Of a stretch of DNA of 64,000 bases, positions 42,949 to 53,760 are shown piece after piece. The position numbers were made by a program, and so were the translations under genes. The notes under the pieces are model-generated. The model searched no databases and was not told the origin of the DNA. It was given only the letters and a program-made list of their open reading frames with translations. Position 1 is the stretch's first letter. Each line of letters starts with the position of its first letter. Source of the DNA: Elymus sibiricus (Eukaryota; Streptophyta; Magnoliopsida; Poales; Poaceae); assembly GCA_039707655.1 (NCBI GenBank), contig CM077671.1, positions 370,823,220-370,887,219 of the forward strand, read 5' to 3'.

Positions 42949-43410
42949 TGTTGGTGTCAAAACCGGCGGATCTCGGGTAGGGGGTCCCGAGCTGTGAGAT
43001 TAGGTTCAATGGTAACAGGAGACGATGTTTACCCAGGTTCGGGCCCTCCTATGGAGGTAAAACCCTACGTCCTGCTTGATTGTATTGACGTGTATGAAGA
43101 TTACAGAGTCGATCTACCTCGAGATCAAGTTTCTAAACCCTAGATGAGTTCACCTCCTCTCTACGAACTAAACCCTCTGGCTTATATAGACACCAGGGGT
43201 CCCTAGGGTTACACATAGTCGGTTACTTGTCGAAGGAGTAAACCTGCCTATCCTACCATCTTAAGCTTGAAGGGCACGCCACGGCTTCTTAGGTTTCCTC
43301 CCTGGTCACGGGGTATTCGGTCAGTCCAATCCTCCAACGAGAGACCCACGAGTCCGGCCCATATGGAACAGGCCGGTAGTCCGAGGACCCCTTAATCCCG
43401 GACTCCCTCA
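42949..43410 (-). repeat. Element D 3' LTR
   Basis: 462 bp. It is followed inward by GTAGCCCCCGAAC, which on the minus strand is the GTTCGGGGGCTAC purine tract ahead of the 3' LTR. Confidence 0.9.
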
Positions 43411-43750
43411 GTAGCCCCCGAACTAGCCTCCAATGCCGAGGCATGTAGTCCGGATGGTCCTATGCGCCAAAGTCTTCGGCTTGCGAGGCGAGTTCTTCTC
43501 CCTCTCTATGCTCGGTAAACAATAATCCGGCCTTGATTGTCGAAACGTCGCAGGGCCCGCAGAATTAACTCCACCGCCCCTCGATTCGGGTGCGCCAATG
43601 GGAGACGGGCGGCCCAGTAGCCTTTACTGGATTGCCTTTCCTGCAAGCGGAGGGGAGGAACTGCCCATTTAAGCAAACGGAATTGTGGCCTAGGCAACTC
43701 CTTCCTCTTCCTCACCACCGAAAAGCCTCCAAACAACAAAGCTTGAAAAT

Positions 43751-46550
43751 ATGGCGAGCGTCCCTGGCTCCTCCTTGCGTCCTCACGGCCCCCTTCCCGG
43801 AGACTTGGCAAGTTGTTCAGTGTCTCTCCTCCAGCTGCACAACCTTGAGACCCAGGGCTTTCTTCCCGCCTCGGATCTGGCGTTTACCCGCGCCGGATTG
43901 ACTTCTTTTAACGGCGAAGCCTTCTTGTTCCACACCAGGGAGAGCGGGTATGTTTCGTGTCCTTCCTCCTACGGGGCCTAGGATTCCCCATTCATCCCTT
44001 CTTGAGGGGACTATTGGAATTCTACAGAATCCAACTCCATCATCTCACCCCTGGATCCATCCTGCACATTTCGGGCTTTGTTGCCCTCTGCGAGATGTTC
44101 TTGGGCTGCGAGGCCCACTTTGGTTTATGGAGGAGGTATTTCTGCCTTGTCCCCCGTACCCGAGGCGGGACAATTCGGGAAGTGGGCGGAGCCGAAGTAT
44201 GGCGTATAGCCGGGACGGGGTATCCCGTGGGGACTCCGAAGAAAGAGTCCGGAGAATGGACCTCAGCATGGTTCTACATCGAGGACGTCCCCCTATTTGA
44301 TCCATCTCGGAGGGGTCTGCCCGAATACTCCGACGCTCCTTTGAGGAAAAGGTTCAACTGGCGACCGAAGAGTCCATCCCAAGAGGAAAGTGCCGAAGTA
44401 AAACGCCTAGCCGCCCAAGTGAGGTTACTAGTCCACAGTAAGCTAACCATCATTGACGACCCCTTCAGCAAAGGATTCACCCCTTGTGGCGTTACAACGG
44501 GACAAGGGACACCACCCGCTCCCAACGGCAGGGTCCTGCCAATCAGGCGGCAATGGCGGCCATACTGGCCGATCTCTTTAAAGGAGAAAAACAAGATTTC
44601 GCTCGACTGTCAGCCAAGGAAGCCTACTCGAGTCATAACCCCATCGAATGGGTAAGCCTTTAGCTTTGTTTTCTGAGTTTGGATACTTATGTGTAACCCT
44701 GCTGATCGAAACTTTCAATCTGTTCGAACAGAGCTGGAGGCGTTGGGTCGAGATAGTTAGCTGTCCGGCGCCTCAACCAGAAAGTTATTCTCACGACGAC
44801 GATCCCGGATTCCATGACGATCCAGAGCTGTCAATTGAATACGAGGACGGGGTCTTTTACCAGGAGAGCCTTGACGGCTCCAAGGTGGCTCTTCTAGCCG
44901 ATCACCCTAGGCCACTTCCTTCTTCCGCCACCGGTAAAAAGAAAGTCTCTTCCCGTAAAGGGCGATCGACCCATGCCAGGCCGACGGTGCCGATCCCTAT
45001 TCCCAAGGGTCGTCGGTCCACGCGTCGGGCGTCGTCTACGGCAGCAGGGCCCGTACCGAGCAACAGCAGAAATACTCCCCGCGAGCCAGCCGCGGAGACC
45101 ACCTCGGCCGTGCAATCCACCAAGAGGTATGTTATCTAACTGTCCGGCCCGGCCGTCATCGTGACTGCAGTAGGAACTCACCAAATCTTGTGTTGAAATA
45201 CTCAGGAGACGAGTACAGCCACCGCCTTCCGGGGACATCGCCGAGGAGCCAGGCAACCATCACGGACCAAGGTCTTCCGCTCAGGCCGAACTTAATGCGG
45301 AGGCCCCGGCGACAGACCAGCCCCCTAAAGAATCCGGAGACGTCTCGGTAACTAACTCCGAGGTAGAGAGTGCGATGAATCACCGGCGGCGAAAGGAAGC
45401 CATGCGCCATCAAGCGTTTTTCGATCAAGAGTGTAATGCCCTAAGTTCGGTGGATGCATACATCGGAGCCGCCCGAGCTGGGCTTGAGGGAGCCGCTAAG
45501 CTGATATCATCCAGCCTGGAGGTGAGTAATCGGTTTTAAAAACCAAACACAAATATTAATCCAGTAGCCCCCGAGCCTTGATTTGGCCGGACCGGCCGAG
45601 TTAAGGATCTGAATAATGTTTCATTGATAATGCAGGCTTCAAGGCAGCAAAATGAGAAGTTGGCCGAGGAACTCGAGGTGAGCCGAACACAGGTAGAGAC
45701 CGTGAAGGCCGAGCTTGAGCAAGTGAAGAATTCCACCCAAGAGGCGCACGGTGAGTATGTCAATTTGCCGGATTTATTCGACATTCCCATACTGATAAGA
45801 GAGTAATTTATAGCAGCTGAATCCATAGGGCAGTTGCAAAAGGATTTGGATGCGACCCGACAATCTCAGAGGTATGCCGAATCTCAACAAGAGGCTGGCC
45901 ACCGTGTGCTAACCCGAAGTCTTGAGGAAAAGAACCGGCTTAAGGCGGAAAACCAGCGGCAAGCCGAAGAACTTGAGAGCTTGAAAACCCAATTGGGTCA
46001 AACCCAGGAAGAGAACCAGAGATTGCAGAGGGGCATGTTCTGTAAGTACATTTATATCTTCGTAATTCCGAAAAGTACCTTTGTTATATTGTGAGGGACA
46101 TGATTCGTATTGTGTCTAGGCCTCCTGACCGGGCGTCCCGAGGAAGAAATCGGATCGTTCAAAGGGAACTTACTGAAGGATTTGTCCATCGTACATAAGC
46201 GGGCTTGGAGAGCCATGAAGAGCATGGCCAAAGCACTCTGGCCTGCCGAGGCGCCTCCAGAAGGCATGTTCGAGCTAGCTGACCGGTTTAAAGGAGCCCG
46301 ATGTCGTTTTGAGTTATGAAAGACATCGGCTTGTCGAGAGGGAGCGCGGGAGGCGTGGGCGATGGTCAAGACCCGCTTTACCAAACTTAACCCAGAGCAT
46401 ATGGCTCGGGTTGGGCTAGTAGGGCCGGATGGGCAAGAAGTGCTGCTTCACTTGGTTTACGACCAAGTGATGCCCGCCGCTCGTCTGTCGCAAGAAGATT
46501 GCGCCCTGGATACTTTAATAGATAACCTTGACCGACAGCCAGGTGTTTGA
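43751..46550 (+). pseudogene. Antisense multi-intron gene of element D
   Basis: It runs opposite to gag-pol. Exon 1 (from ATG 43751) shifts frame near 43945 and then carries FLLRGLGFPIHPFLRGLLEF, LHHLTPGSILHISGFVALCE and LGCEAHFGLWRRYF, the same conserved core as the antisense gene of element C. Clean GT-AG introns are visible at 44652-44731, 45127-45205, 45522-45635, 45751-45816 and 46042-46119. Middle exons encode a long Glu/Gln/Lys coiled coil (EELEVSRTQVETVKAELEQV). The last part (46120-46550) has AWRAMKSMAKALWPAE, a stop at 46317-46319, and a second block ending DNLDRQPGV. The function is unknown. Confidence 0.7.
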
Positions 46551-47418
46551 TTCTATGTAACTATGTTCTTTAGATCAAAAACTGCTCCGTCTATGTTGTA
46601 AACGTTGTCTTAACCGCCCATCGGCTTCGACCTCCCTTGCTAAGAGCTTGGGAGTGTTCCATATAAAATGTCCTTCGATAAAAGGAACTTATTTTCTGGG
46701 AACCAGGCAATCCGGCCATGTGGTGCGAACAGACAGAACGTGCATAGGGAGATATATTATATTACTGCTTAACGTAAGAAACATCTTCTGAAGAAAATAG
46801 TTCCTCTATCGGTACCTTCCTTCAGGTTGCTACGTAAATCGTAGATATCATGGCCGTATACTACTAGTATGCGGAGAATGGCTTCCTTGGGAAAAATAAT
46901 CCCAAGCAATGGTGATAACCACTACAAGTTTTTTACTTCCGTCGTGGCCGACCAATTTTCCTCTTAAGATAGCTAGCTTTTGGCTTCACCCGTCTGAGGT
47001 ACGTATCCGGGTGATCCGGTCATAACAATCACAGAGGTGCTCCCTTTACCCTCTAGCCGAACAATCGGGAACGTAGAGGATAAGCACAGGAGCGAGGCAA
47101 CCCAGCTTGGCCAAAATCTTAGGTCCAATTGATGCATATATTGGCTTAAAGACAATTAGGGAAGTGTGCATGCACAATACATGTGAGTCGGTGCACCAAA
47201 TATATGATTATCGGCTTCTAGAAGAAGCCCCCAGGTGATTTTTTCGGATAGGACATTTAAAGATGTATACCAAAAAACTTAACACAAGCTCGGTTTAGCT
47301 GAACACATGGCTGGGAGATGATATCCGATCATGTAAAGCTGAGAGGGAAAGGAAAGAGTACGAAGGAAAAAGGAAAAAGAAAAAGAGAAAGAAATGTAAG
47401 AAATACAACAACGCCGAT
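46551..47418. other. Element D spacer between antisense gene and integrase end
   Basis: No coding frame is supported. The two genes converge here, so both 3' ends probably lie in this stretch. An A/G-rich patch is at 47335-47400. Confidence 0.6.
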
Positions 47419-50400
47419 CTAGCCATAAAAGCGCCGAAGACGAGCTGCGTTCCATGGGTTTGGTTCGAGGCAATTGTCCGGCGGGTTGCGGAGGCGATAA
47501 GCCCCTCCTGTAAGTACTTCGTCAATTATGAAAGGGCCCTCCCACTTAGGATTGAGTTTATGCTTCTGCTTCTCTAGGAGTCGTAAAACGAGTTCGCCCA
47601 CATTGTATGCCTTCGCTCTAACCTCCCTGCTTTGGTAGCGCCGAGCCTGCTGTTGATAGAAAGTAGAGCGGGCCCGAGCTATATCGCGCTCTCCTTCCAA
47701 GGCGTCTAAGTCGTCCTGCCGATCTAACTCGGCCTCCTTTTCTTCGTACATGCACACCCTAGGTGCGTCGTGAATGCTATCGCAGGGAAGGACTGCTTCT
47801 GCCCCGTAGACCATAAAAACGGTGTGTATCCCGTTGATCGATTCGGGGTGGTACGCAGACCCCACAGAACGGAGTCAAGCTCCTCTACCCAATTGCAGTC
47901 GGATTCATGAAGAGATCGGACCAGTCTTGGTTTGATGCCACTCATGATGAGGCCGTTGGCCCGTTCGACTTGTCCATTGGTCTGCGGGTGATACACTGAG
48001 GCGTAATCGAGCTTAATGCCCATGTTTGCGCACCAGTCCTTCACCTCCTGGGCGGTGAAGTTGGATCCATTGTCCGTTATTATGCTGTGCGGGACACCAT
48101 AACGGTGTACCACGCCGGATATAAAGTCGACTACTGGTCCGGACTTAGCTGATCTTACTGGTTTTGCTTCGATCCATTTGGTGAACTTGTCGACCATGAC
48201 CAGTAGATATTTATTTTTCTTGGTCCCCCCTTTATGTGGTCCGACCATATCTAGCCCCCAGACCGCGAAAGGCCAGGTGATCGGAATGGTCCGAAGAGCT
48301 GTCGGGGGCATGTGGCTTTGATTTGCGAACAGTTGACACCCAACACAACGTTGGACGAGCTCTTGGGCGTCCGCTCGAGCGGTGGGCCAAAAGAATCCGG
48401 CTCGAAAAGCTTTGCTTACTAAGGCTCATGCTGCGGCGTGGTGGCCGCCCATGCCTGCATGGACTTCGGCCAAAAGTTGTCTTCCTTCTTCCTCAGATAT
48501 GCACCGTTGGAGTATCCCGGTAGTGCTTTTCTTATATAACTCGCCCTCATGGACCTTATAGGCCTTCGAGCACCGAATTATGCATCTTGCCTCCGTCTGG
48601 TCGTTGGGGAGTTCTTGGCAGAGAAGGTAGGCAAGGAAGGGCTCGGTCCATGGTGCTATTACTGCCATGATCTCATGAGCCGAAGGCGTTTCTTCAATTA
48701 TGGATCCGCCGATGATTTGCTCATCTGGTTCGTTCATGGGAGGGACGATCTCTTCCGTACTTATGGCTCCAGCGCCATTATTCTCATCCTGCCACACCAC
48801 CGATGGCTTAAAGAGCCGTTCAAGGAAGGTGTTTTTTGGGACGGGATCGCGCTTGGCCCCCATACGGGCGAGTATGTCAGCGGCCTGATTGTTGTCTCTA
48901 GCGACGTGGTGGAATTCGAGTCCCTCGAACCGTGCGGATATTTTAAGGACAGCATTTCTATATGCTGCCATCTTTGGGTTTTTAGCATTGAATTCGCCGT
49001 TGATTTGAGAGATGGCGAGGTTAGAGTCTCCCCGTACTTCAAGCCGTTTTATGCCCATCGATGCTGCCATCCGAAGCCCGTGCAATAGTGCTTCATATTC
49101 GGCCGCATTGTTGGAATCGGCGTACATGATCTGTAACAAGTACCGGACGTTGTCTCCCGTGGGAGATGTGAGGGTAACTCCAGCCCCCAATCCGGCCAGT
49201 GTCTTGGATCCGTCGAAGTACATCGTCCAATGGGAGTATGTGCTATATTCCCTGGGGAGCTCGGCCTCTGTCCATTTGGCAAGGAAATCGGCCAACATCT
49301 GAGATTTAATAGCTCGTCGTGGCTTATAGGCGGTTTCGAAAGGAAGTAGTTGGATGGCCCATTTGGCTATGCGGCCGGTGGCATCCCTGTTATTGATTAT
49401 ATCGTTCAGGGCTACTTCGGATGCCACCGTGACCGGACATTCTTGAAAGTAGTGTCTGAGCTTTCGTGATGCCATAAACACTGTATAGGCTATCTTCTGG
49501 TAGTGCGGATATCTGGACTTGCAAGGCGTTAGCACTTCTGACACGTAGTAGACTGGTTCTTGCACCCGGAATTTGTGACCCTCGTCCTCTCGTTCGACGA
49601 CGAGCACCACACTAACCACTTGATTGGTGGCCGAGATGTACAGTAACATTGGTTCTCCGGCACCTGGCGCCGTGAGTATGGGGTTGCTGGCCAGCAGTGT
49701 TTTAATTTCCTCTAGTCCAGCCGTTGCTTCATCGGTCCACTCGAAGTTTTTGGTCCGTTTCAGCAGCCTATAGAGCGGTAAAGCCTTTTCACCAAGGCGG
49801 GAGATAAAGCGGCTCAAAGCCGCCACGCAGCCCGCCAGTTTTTGGACGTGCTTTAGCTCCGTAGGAATCGCAAGTTGAGATAGGGCGCGGATCTTAGTGG
49901 GATTCGCTTCTATTCCTCTATGGGAAACAATGAATCCGAGCAGTTTACCAGTGGGAACTCCAAAGACGCATTTGTCCAGATTGAGCCATATATCGTATTC
50001 CCGTAGACTAGCAAAAGTTTGCCTGAGGTCGTCTATCAGTTGGCTGATGTGTTTGGTCTTAATGACCACGTCGTCCACATATGCCTCGACTGTTTTACCG
50101 ACTTGCTTTTCGAGACATGTCTGAATCATACGTTGGTATGTAGCACCTGCGTTCTTTAGCCCGAAAGGCATCGTGTTAAAGCAGAATGGCCCATAGGGGG
50201 TGATGAATGCAATTGCAGCTTGATCGGATTCCTTCATTTTGATCTGATGGTATCCGGAATAAGCGTCGAGGAAGTACAATGAGTCATGTCCGGCCGTGGC
50301 GTCAATGATCTGGTCTATGCGTGGTAAGGGGAAGGGGTCCTTGGGGCAAGCTTTATTAAGGTCTTTGAAATCGACGCACAGCCGCCAGGATTTATCCTTC

Positions 50401-51455
50401 TTCGGTACCATCACCAGGTTTGCCAGCCACTCGGGGTGTTTGATTTCCCTTATGAATCTGGCCTCCAGCAATTTTGCTAGTTCTTCGCCCATGGCTTGCC
50501 TCTTGGGTTCGGAAAATCGGCGTAGGGTCTGTTTGACGGGCTTGAAGCCTGTGATTATGTTCAGGCTATGTTCTGCTAGCCGTCGTGGGATTCCTGGCAT
50601 ATCTGAAGGATGCCAGGCAAAGATATCCTAGTTATCTCGTAAAAATGTTTGCAGTGCTTCGTCCACAAGGGGGTCCAGCTGAGCTCCAATGGACGTTGTT
50701 TTATTGGGGTCCGTTGGGTGTACCTGAAATTTGACGATTTCGTCTGCAGGTTTAAAGGACATGGGTTTGGGCCTCTTGCTAAGGACCACATCATCCTTGT
50801 CCACAGTTGACCGGAGTGCGGTCAATTCCTCTGCTGCAAGGGTCTCGGCTAGTGCCTCGAGGGCGAGTGCTGTTGTTCTGTTTTCGGATCGAAGTGCTGT
50901 ATGCGGGTCGCTTGTGATTGTGATCACCCCGTTTGGGCCCGGCATTTTGAGCTTCATATACCCGTAATGTGGTATAGCTTGAAATTTTATGAAAGCGTCA
51001 TGCCCCAACAGAGCATGGCAACCACTGTGAAAGGGCACGATATGAAAGAGAAGTTCTTCGGATCTGTAGTTCTCGGGCGTGCCGAATACCACGTCAAGGG
51101 TAACGTGTCCGGAACAACGTGCCTCTTTCCCAAGGATAATCCCACGAAAGGTTGTGTTGCTATGTTCGATGCGGGATCGGTCGAACTGCATTTTTTCCAA
51201 GGTATCCTCGTAAATGAGGTTTAAACCACTACCACCGTCCATTAGCACCTTTTGTAATCTGAAACCATCGACGATGGGGTTGAGGACCAGTGCGGCAGGT
51301 GTTCGGCCGGGGCGGGTGATTGGTTGATCGGCTTCTTCGAAGGTGGTCGGTGTGTCTGTCCATGAATTCGTTGCTGCCACCTGATAGATTTGTTCGAGTT
51401 CTCGAAGAGCTCTCTTCATCTTATTCCTTGAGGAAAACGTTTCATAGATCATCAA
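47419..51455 (-). pseudogene. Protease-RT-RNase H-integrase of element D
   Basis: On the minus strand: protease with LMDGGSGLNLIY (catalytic Asp intact) and ALLGHD; RT with FLDAYSGYHQI and AYVDDVVIKT; RNase H with YFDGSK, AAEYEALLHG, RGDSN and ARDNNQAADILA; integrase with GGHHAA, a CVGC zinc site, LDMVGP, IITDNGSNF and NGQVERANG. The C-terminal part continues to RRFYG at 47419. Breaks: TAG at 50628-50630 before the RT start, TGA at 48426-48428 in the integrase zinc region, and a one-base loss in a T run near 47813 that moves the last part out of frame. All catalytic residues I could check are present. Confidence 0.9.
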
Positions 51456-51470
51456 GATCTTGGCGTTGCA

Positions 51471-52937
51471 TTATTGTGGCATTGTTGAGCCTTTGCCTAG
51501 AGGTAGGGCCTCAAGGATGGTCTCCCCGCTTTTTGCTACCTGTCTGACGACCCAGCAGGCTCTAAGGCTGTGAGTCGGGCTTGTGTTCAGTAATACAGAG
51601 TGTATAGGGCATGGCTTGTCTAATAGCCCGTCAAGGATAGATCTGACTCCCGTAGGGGGTCTATTCTTTTTCTCAGCGGGTTCGTGTTCGGCCGGCCATT
51701 TCGGAGGTATCCGCTTTTTCCGAGCTCCTATAGGGTGTTCGGCAGGAACCGGATCCGAAAACAAACGTTCAGCTTGCCAGGTGCTTTCCATGGCGCAATA
51801 TTTTTGTACTAGGTCCGATAGCTCAGTGAAGTCATGAATGTGACAACGGGCTAGGGCATTGAGGATTCCTTCATTGTGGCAATTCTGCCTGAAGGTTGCT
51901 ATTAGCCCCTGGCCACTAGAGTCTGGTACTCTGTCTTTAATAAGGAGGAATCTAGCCCAAAAATGTTGGACTGACTCCCCTGGCTGTTGTTTAATTTCCC
52001 ACAAGCCCGGTAACCGGGGCTTTCCTGCGCTTGAGGAGTGCTCGACTTAGGTGGTGGGCGGGGAAATTTTTAGTTTCTCGCCGGGATGTGAGTTCGGGCT
52101 CACAGCGCTTGCCTCCCGTGTCATCGCGGGATCCGGCTTGGCAAGTTCGGAGTCCATATTATAAACGGGACCCCTCTACGCGGGTTCTAGGTCACGCGCT
52201 AGGTCAGCGGCCGATCCCGAGCTATCTCCGGTAGGGTTTCCGGGTTCCGGATTGTAGGAGAGATCCTGACGGTCGGAAACCGGGATGTAAACAATTTTTA
52301 GTTCTGGTGGTTGAGAGGGTGAGCCTCCGGCCGGACAGTCAATGGTGGCAACTAAGTGGGTGATCGATGGGGCATGAATCTCCCTATCGTTGGGTTTAAA
52401 CCCGATCCGGTCATAGATTGAGGTTTGGCCGTCGGTCACGCCCATGGTTCGAATCCGACCAAGCAACTCGTTTAATGACGAGGTGTCGGCGGGGTCCACG
52501 TCACTTGAGCGCATGGGGCCGATCCGCAGCGCCGTTGTCCCAGGGTCGCTCGATGACGCGCCCGTGTTGTATTCGGCCACGGCGGATCCGGGCATATCAG
52601 CTGGGTTGGGCATTATGGCCGACCCAGGGACTGCGGTCACCTCGGCGGTGGGGCTTGCTGCCTCCGGCGTTAAGGCGTCGGGGCCTGCGGGCTCTTCCAT
52701 GAGAGCTGAGGGCTTCATTAAAACGAGATCTCCCCGGGAGTCGGCGACGAACTCAAGGTTCCCAAATCTGACTTCCTGATCGGGGACGAAACTTCCGACC
52801 TGGCCCAGATGGCCGGCCGGATCGGCGTGCGATACAATGCTGCCGAACACGAAAATCTGACCAGGAACGAAAACGCCCTGGCTGCGGACTTCATTGCTGA
52901 TGATGAGGCGAACCATCGATTCCTCTTGCGATCCCAC
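51471..52937 (-). pseudogene. Gag region of element D, probably shortened
   Basis: It starts MGSQEESMVRLI at 52937, shortly inside the 5' LTR. An acidic, Pro/Ala-rich first part runs to a TAG at 52176-52178 and a TAA at 52047-52049. It is followed in the same frame by the gag core end (LWEIKQQPGESVQHFWARFL, later FRQNCHNEGILNAL) and a linker to a TAA at 51471-51473. The usual upstream half of the gag core (tryptophan-rich helices) is missing, so an internal deletion near 52050-52170 is likely. Confidence 0.7.
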
Positions 52938-52963
52938 AGTGGAACTCTCAATGGAAGCACCAA

Positions 52964-53434
52964 TGTCGGTGTCAAAACCGGCGGATCTCGGGTAGGGGGT
53001 CTCGAGCTGTGAGATTAGGTTCGATGGTAACAGGAGACGAAGGAGACGATGTTTACCCAGGTTCGGGCCCTCCTATGGAGGTAAAACCCTACGTCCTGCT
53101 TGATTGTATTGATGTGTATGAAGATTACAGAGTCAATCTACCTCGAGATCAAGTTTCTAAACCCTGGATGAGTTCACCTCCTCTCTACGAACTAAACCCT
53201 CTGCCTTATATAGACACCAGGGGTCCCTAGGGTTACACATAGTCGGTTACTTGTCGAAGGAGTAAACCTGCCTATCCTACCATCTTAAGCTTGGAGGGCA
53301 CGCCACGGCTTCTTAGGTTTCCTCCCTGGTCATGGGGTATTCGGTCAGTCTGATCCTCCAACGAGAGACCCACGAGTCTGGCCCATATGGAACAGGCCGG
53401 TAGTCCGAGGACCCCTTAATCCCGGACTCCCTCA
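52964..53434 (-). repeat. Element D 5' LTR
   Basis: 471 bp. It differs in length by a GAAGGAGAC repeat copy near 53038. The primer site TTGGTGCTTCC follows on the minus strand at 52953-52963. Confidence 0.9.
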
Positions 53435-53760
53435 ACAGTGCATCGAGGTTAACAATTCCCCGCCCAACTGAACCCTGCTGCTCCCCTGCTTCTGGTTGCT
53501 GCTCCCTTCTTCATTCTCGTCGGTTGCGGCAGCGGAGCTTTCGTTCACGGCAGCGGCGGCGTATGTGGTGAGTGTACTCGGCACCCTAGACCTGTTCCCC
53601 TCCGTCTTTAGTTAGATCTGACCAAGTGAGCCTCTGTTTTCCACGGGATCCAGATTGTGGAGGTGGGGGTGGGTGGGGGAGCGGCGGTGGCGTTGGGCTG
53701 AACGAGATGGAGCCGCGAGAGGCAACGTTGACCAGGTAACGATCACCCTTTCCAACCTAT

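Larger units (their letters stand above)
42949..53434 (-). mobile_element. Element D: Ty3/gypsy retrotransposon inserted in a MULE
   Basis: LTRs 42949-43410 (462 bp) and 52964-53434 (471 bp) run from TGTYGGTGTCAAAACC to GGACTCCCTCA on the plus strand. The target duplication is GCAGT (42944-42948) against ACAGT (53435-53439), one transition apart. On the minus strand the order is LTR, primer site, gag, protease, RT, RNase H, integrase, antisense gene, LTR. The LTRs differ by 12 substitutions (11 of them transitions) and a 9-bp duplication in the right copy. The minus-strand LTR has a TATATAAG box near 43182-43189. Confidence 0.9.

Noticed and set aside
42949..42960. Element D LTR starting at TGTCAAAACC (42955 and 52970)
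   Set aside because: With that start the flanks show no target duplication. Moving the border out to TGTYGG gives the primer site directly adjacent and a GCAGT/ACAGT duplication.
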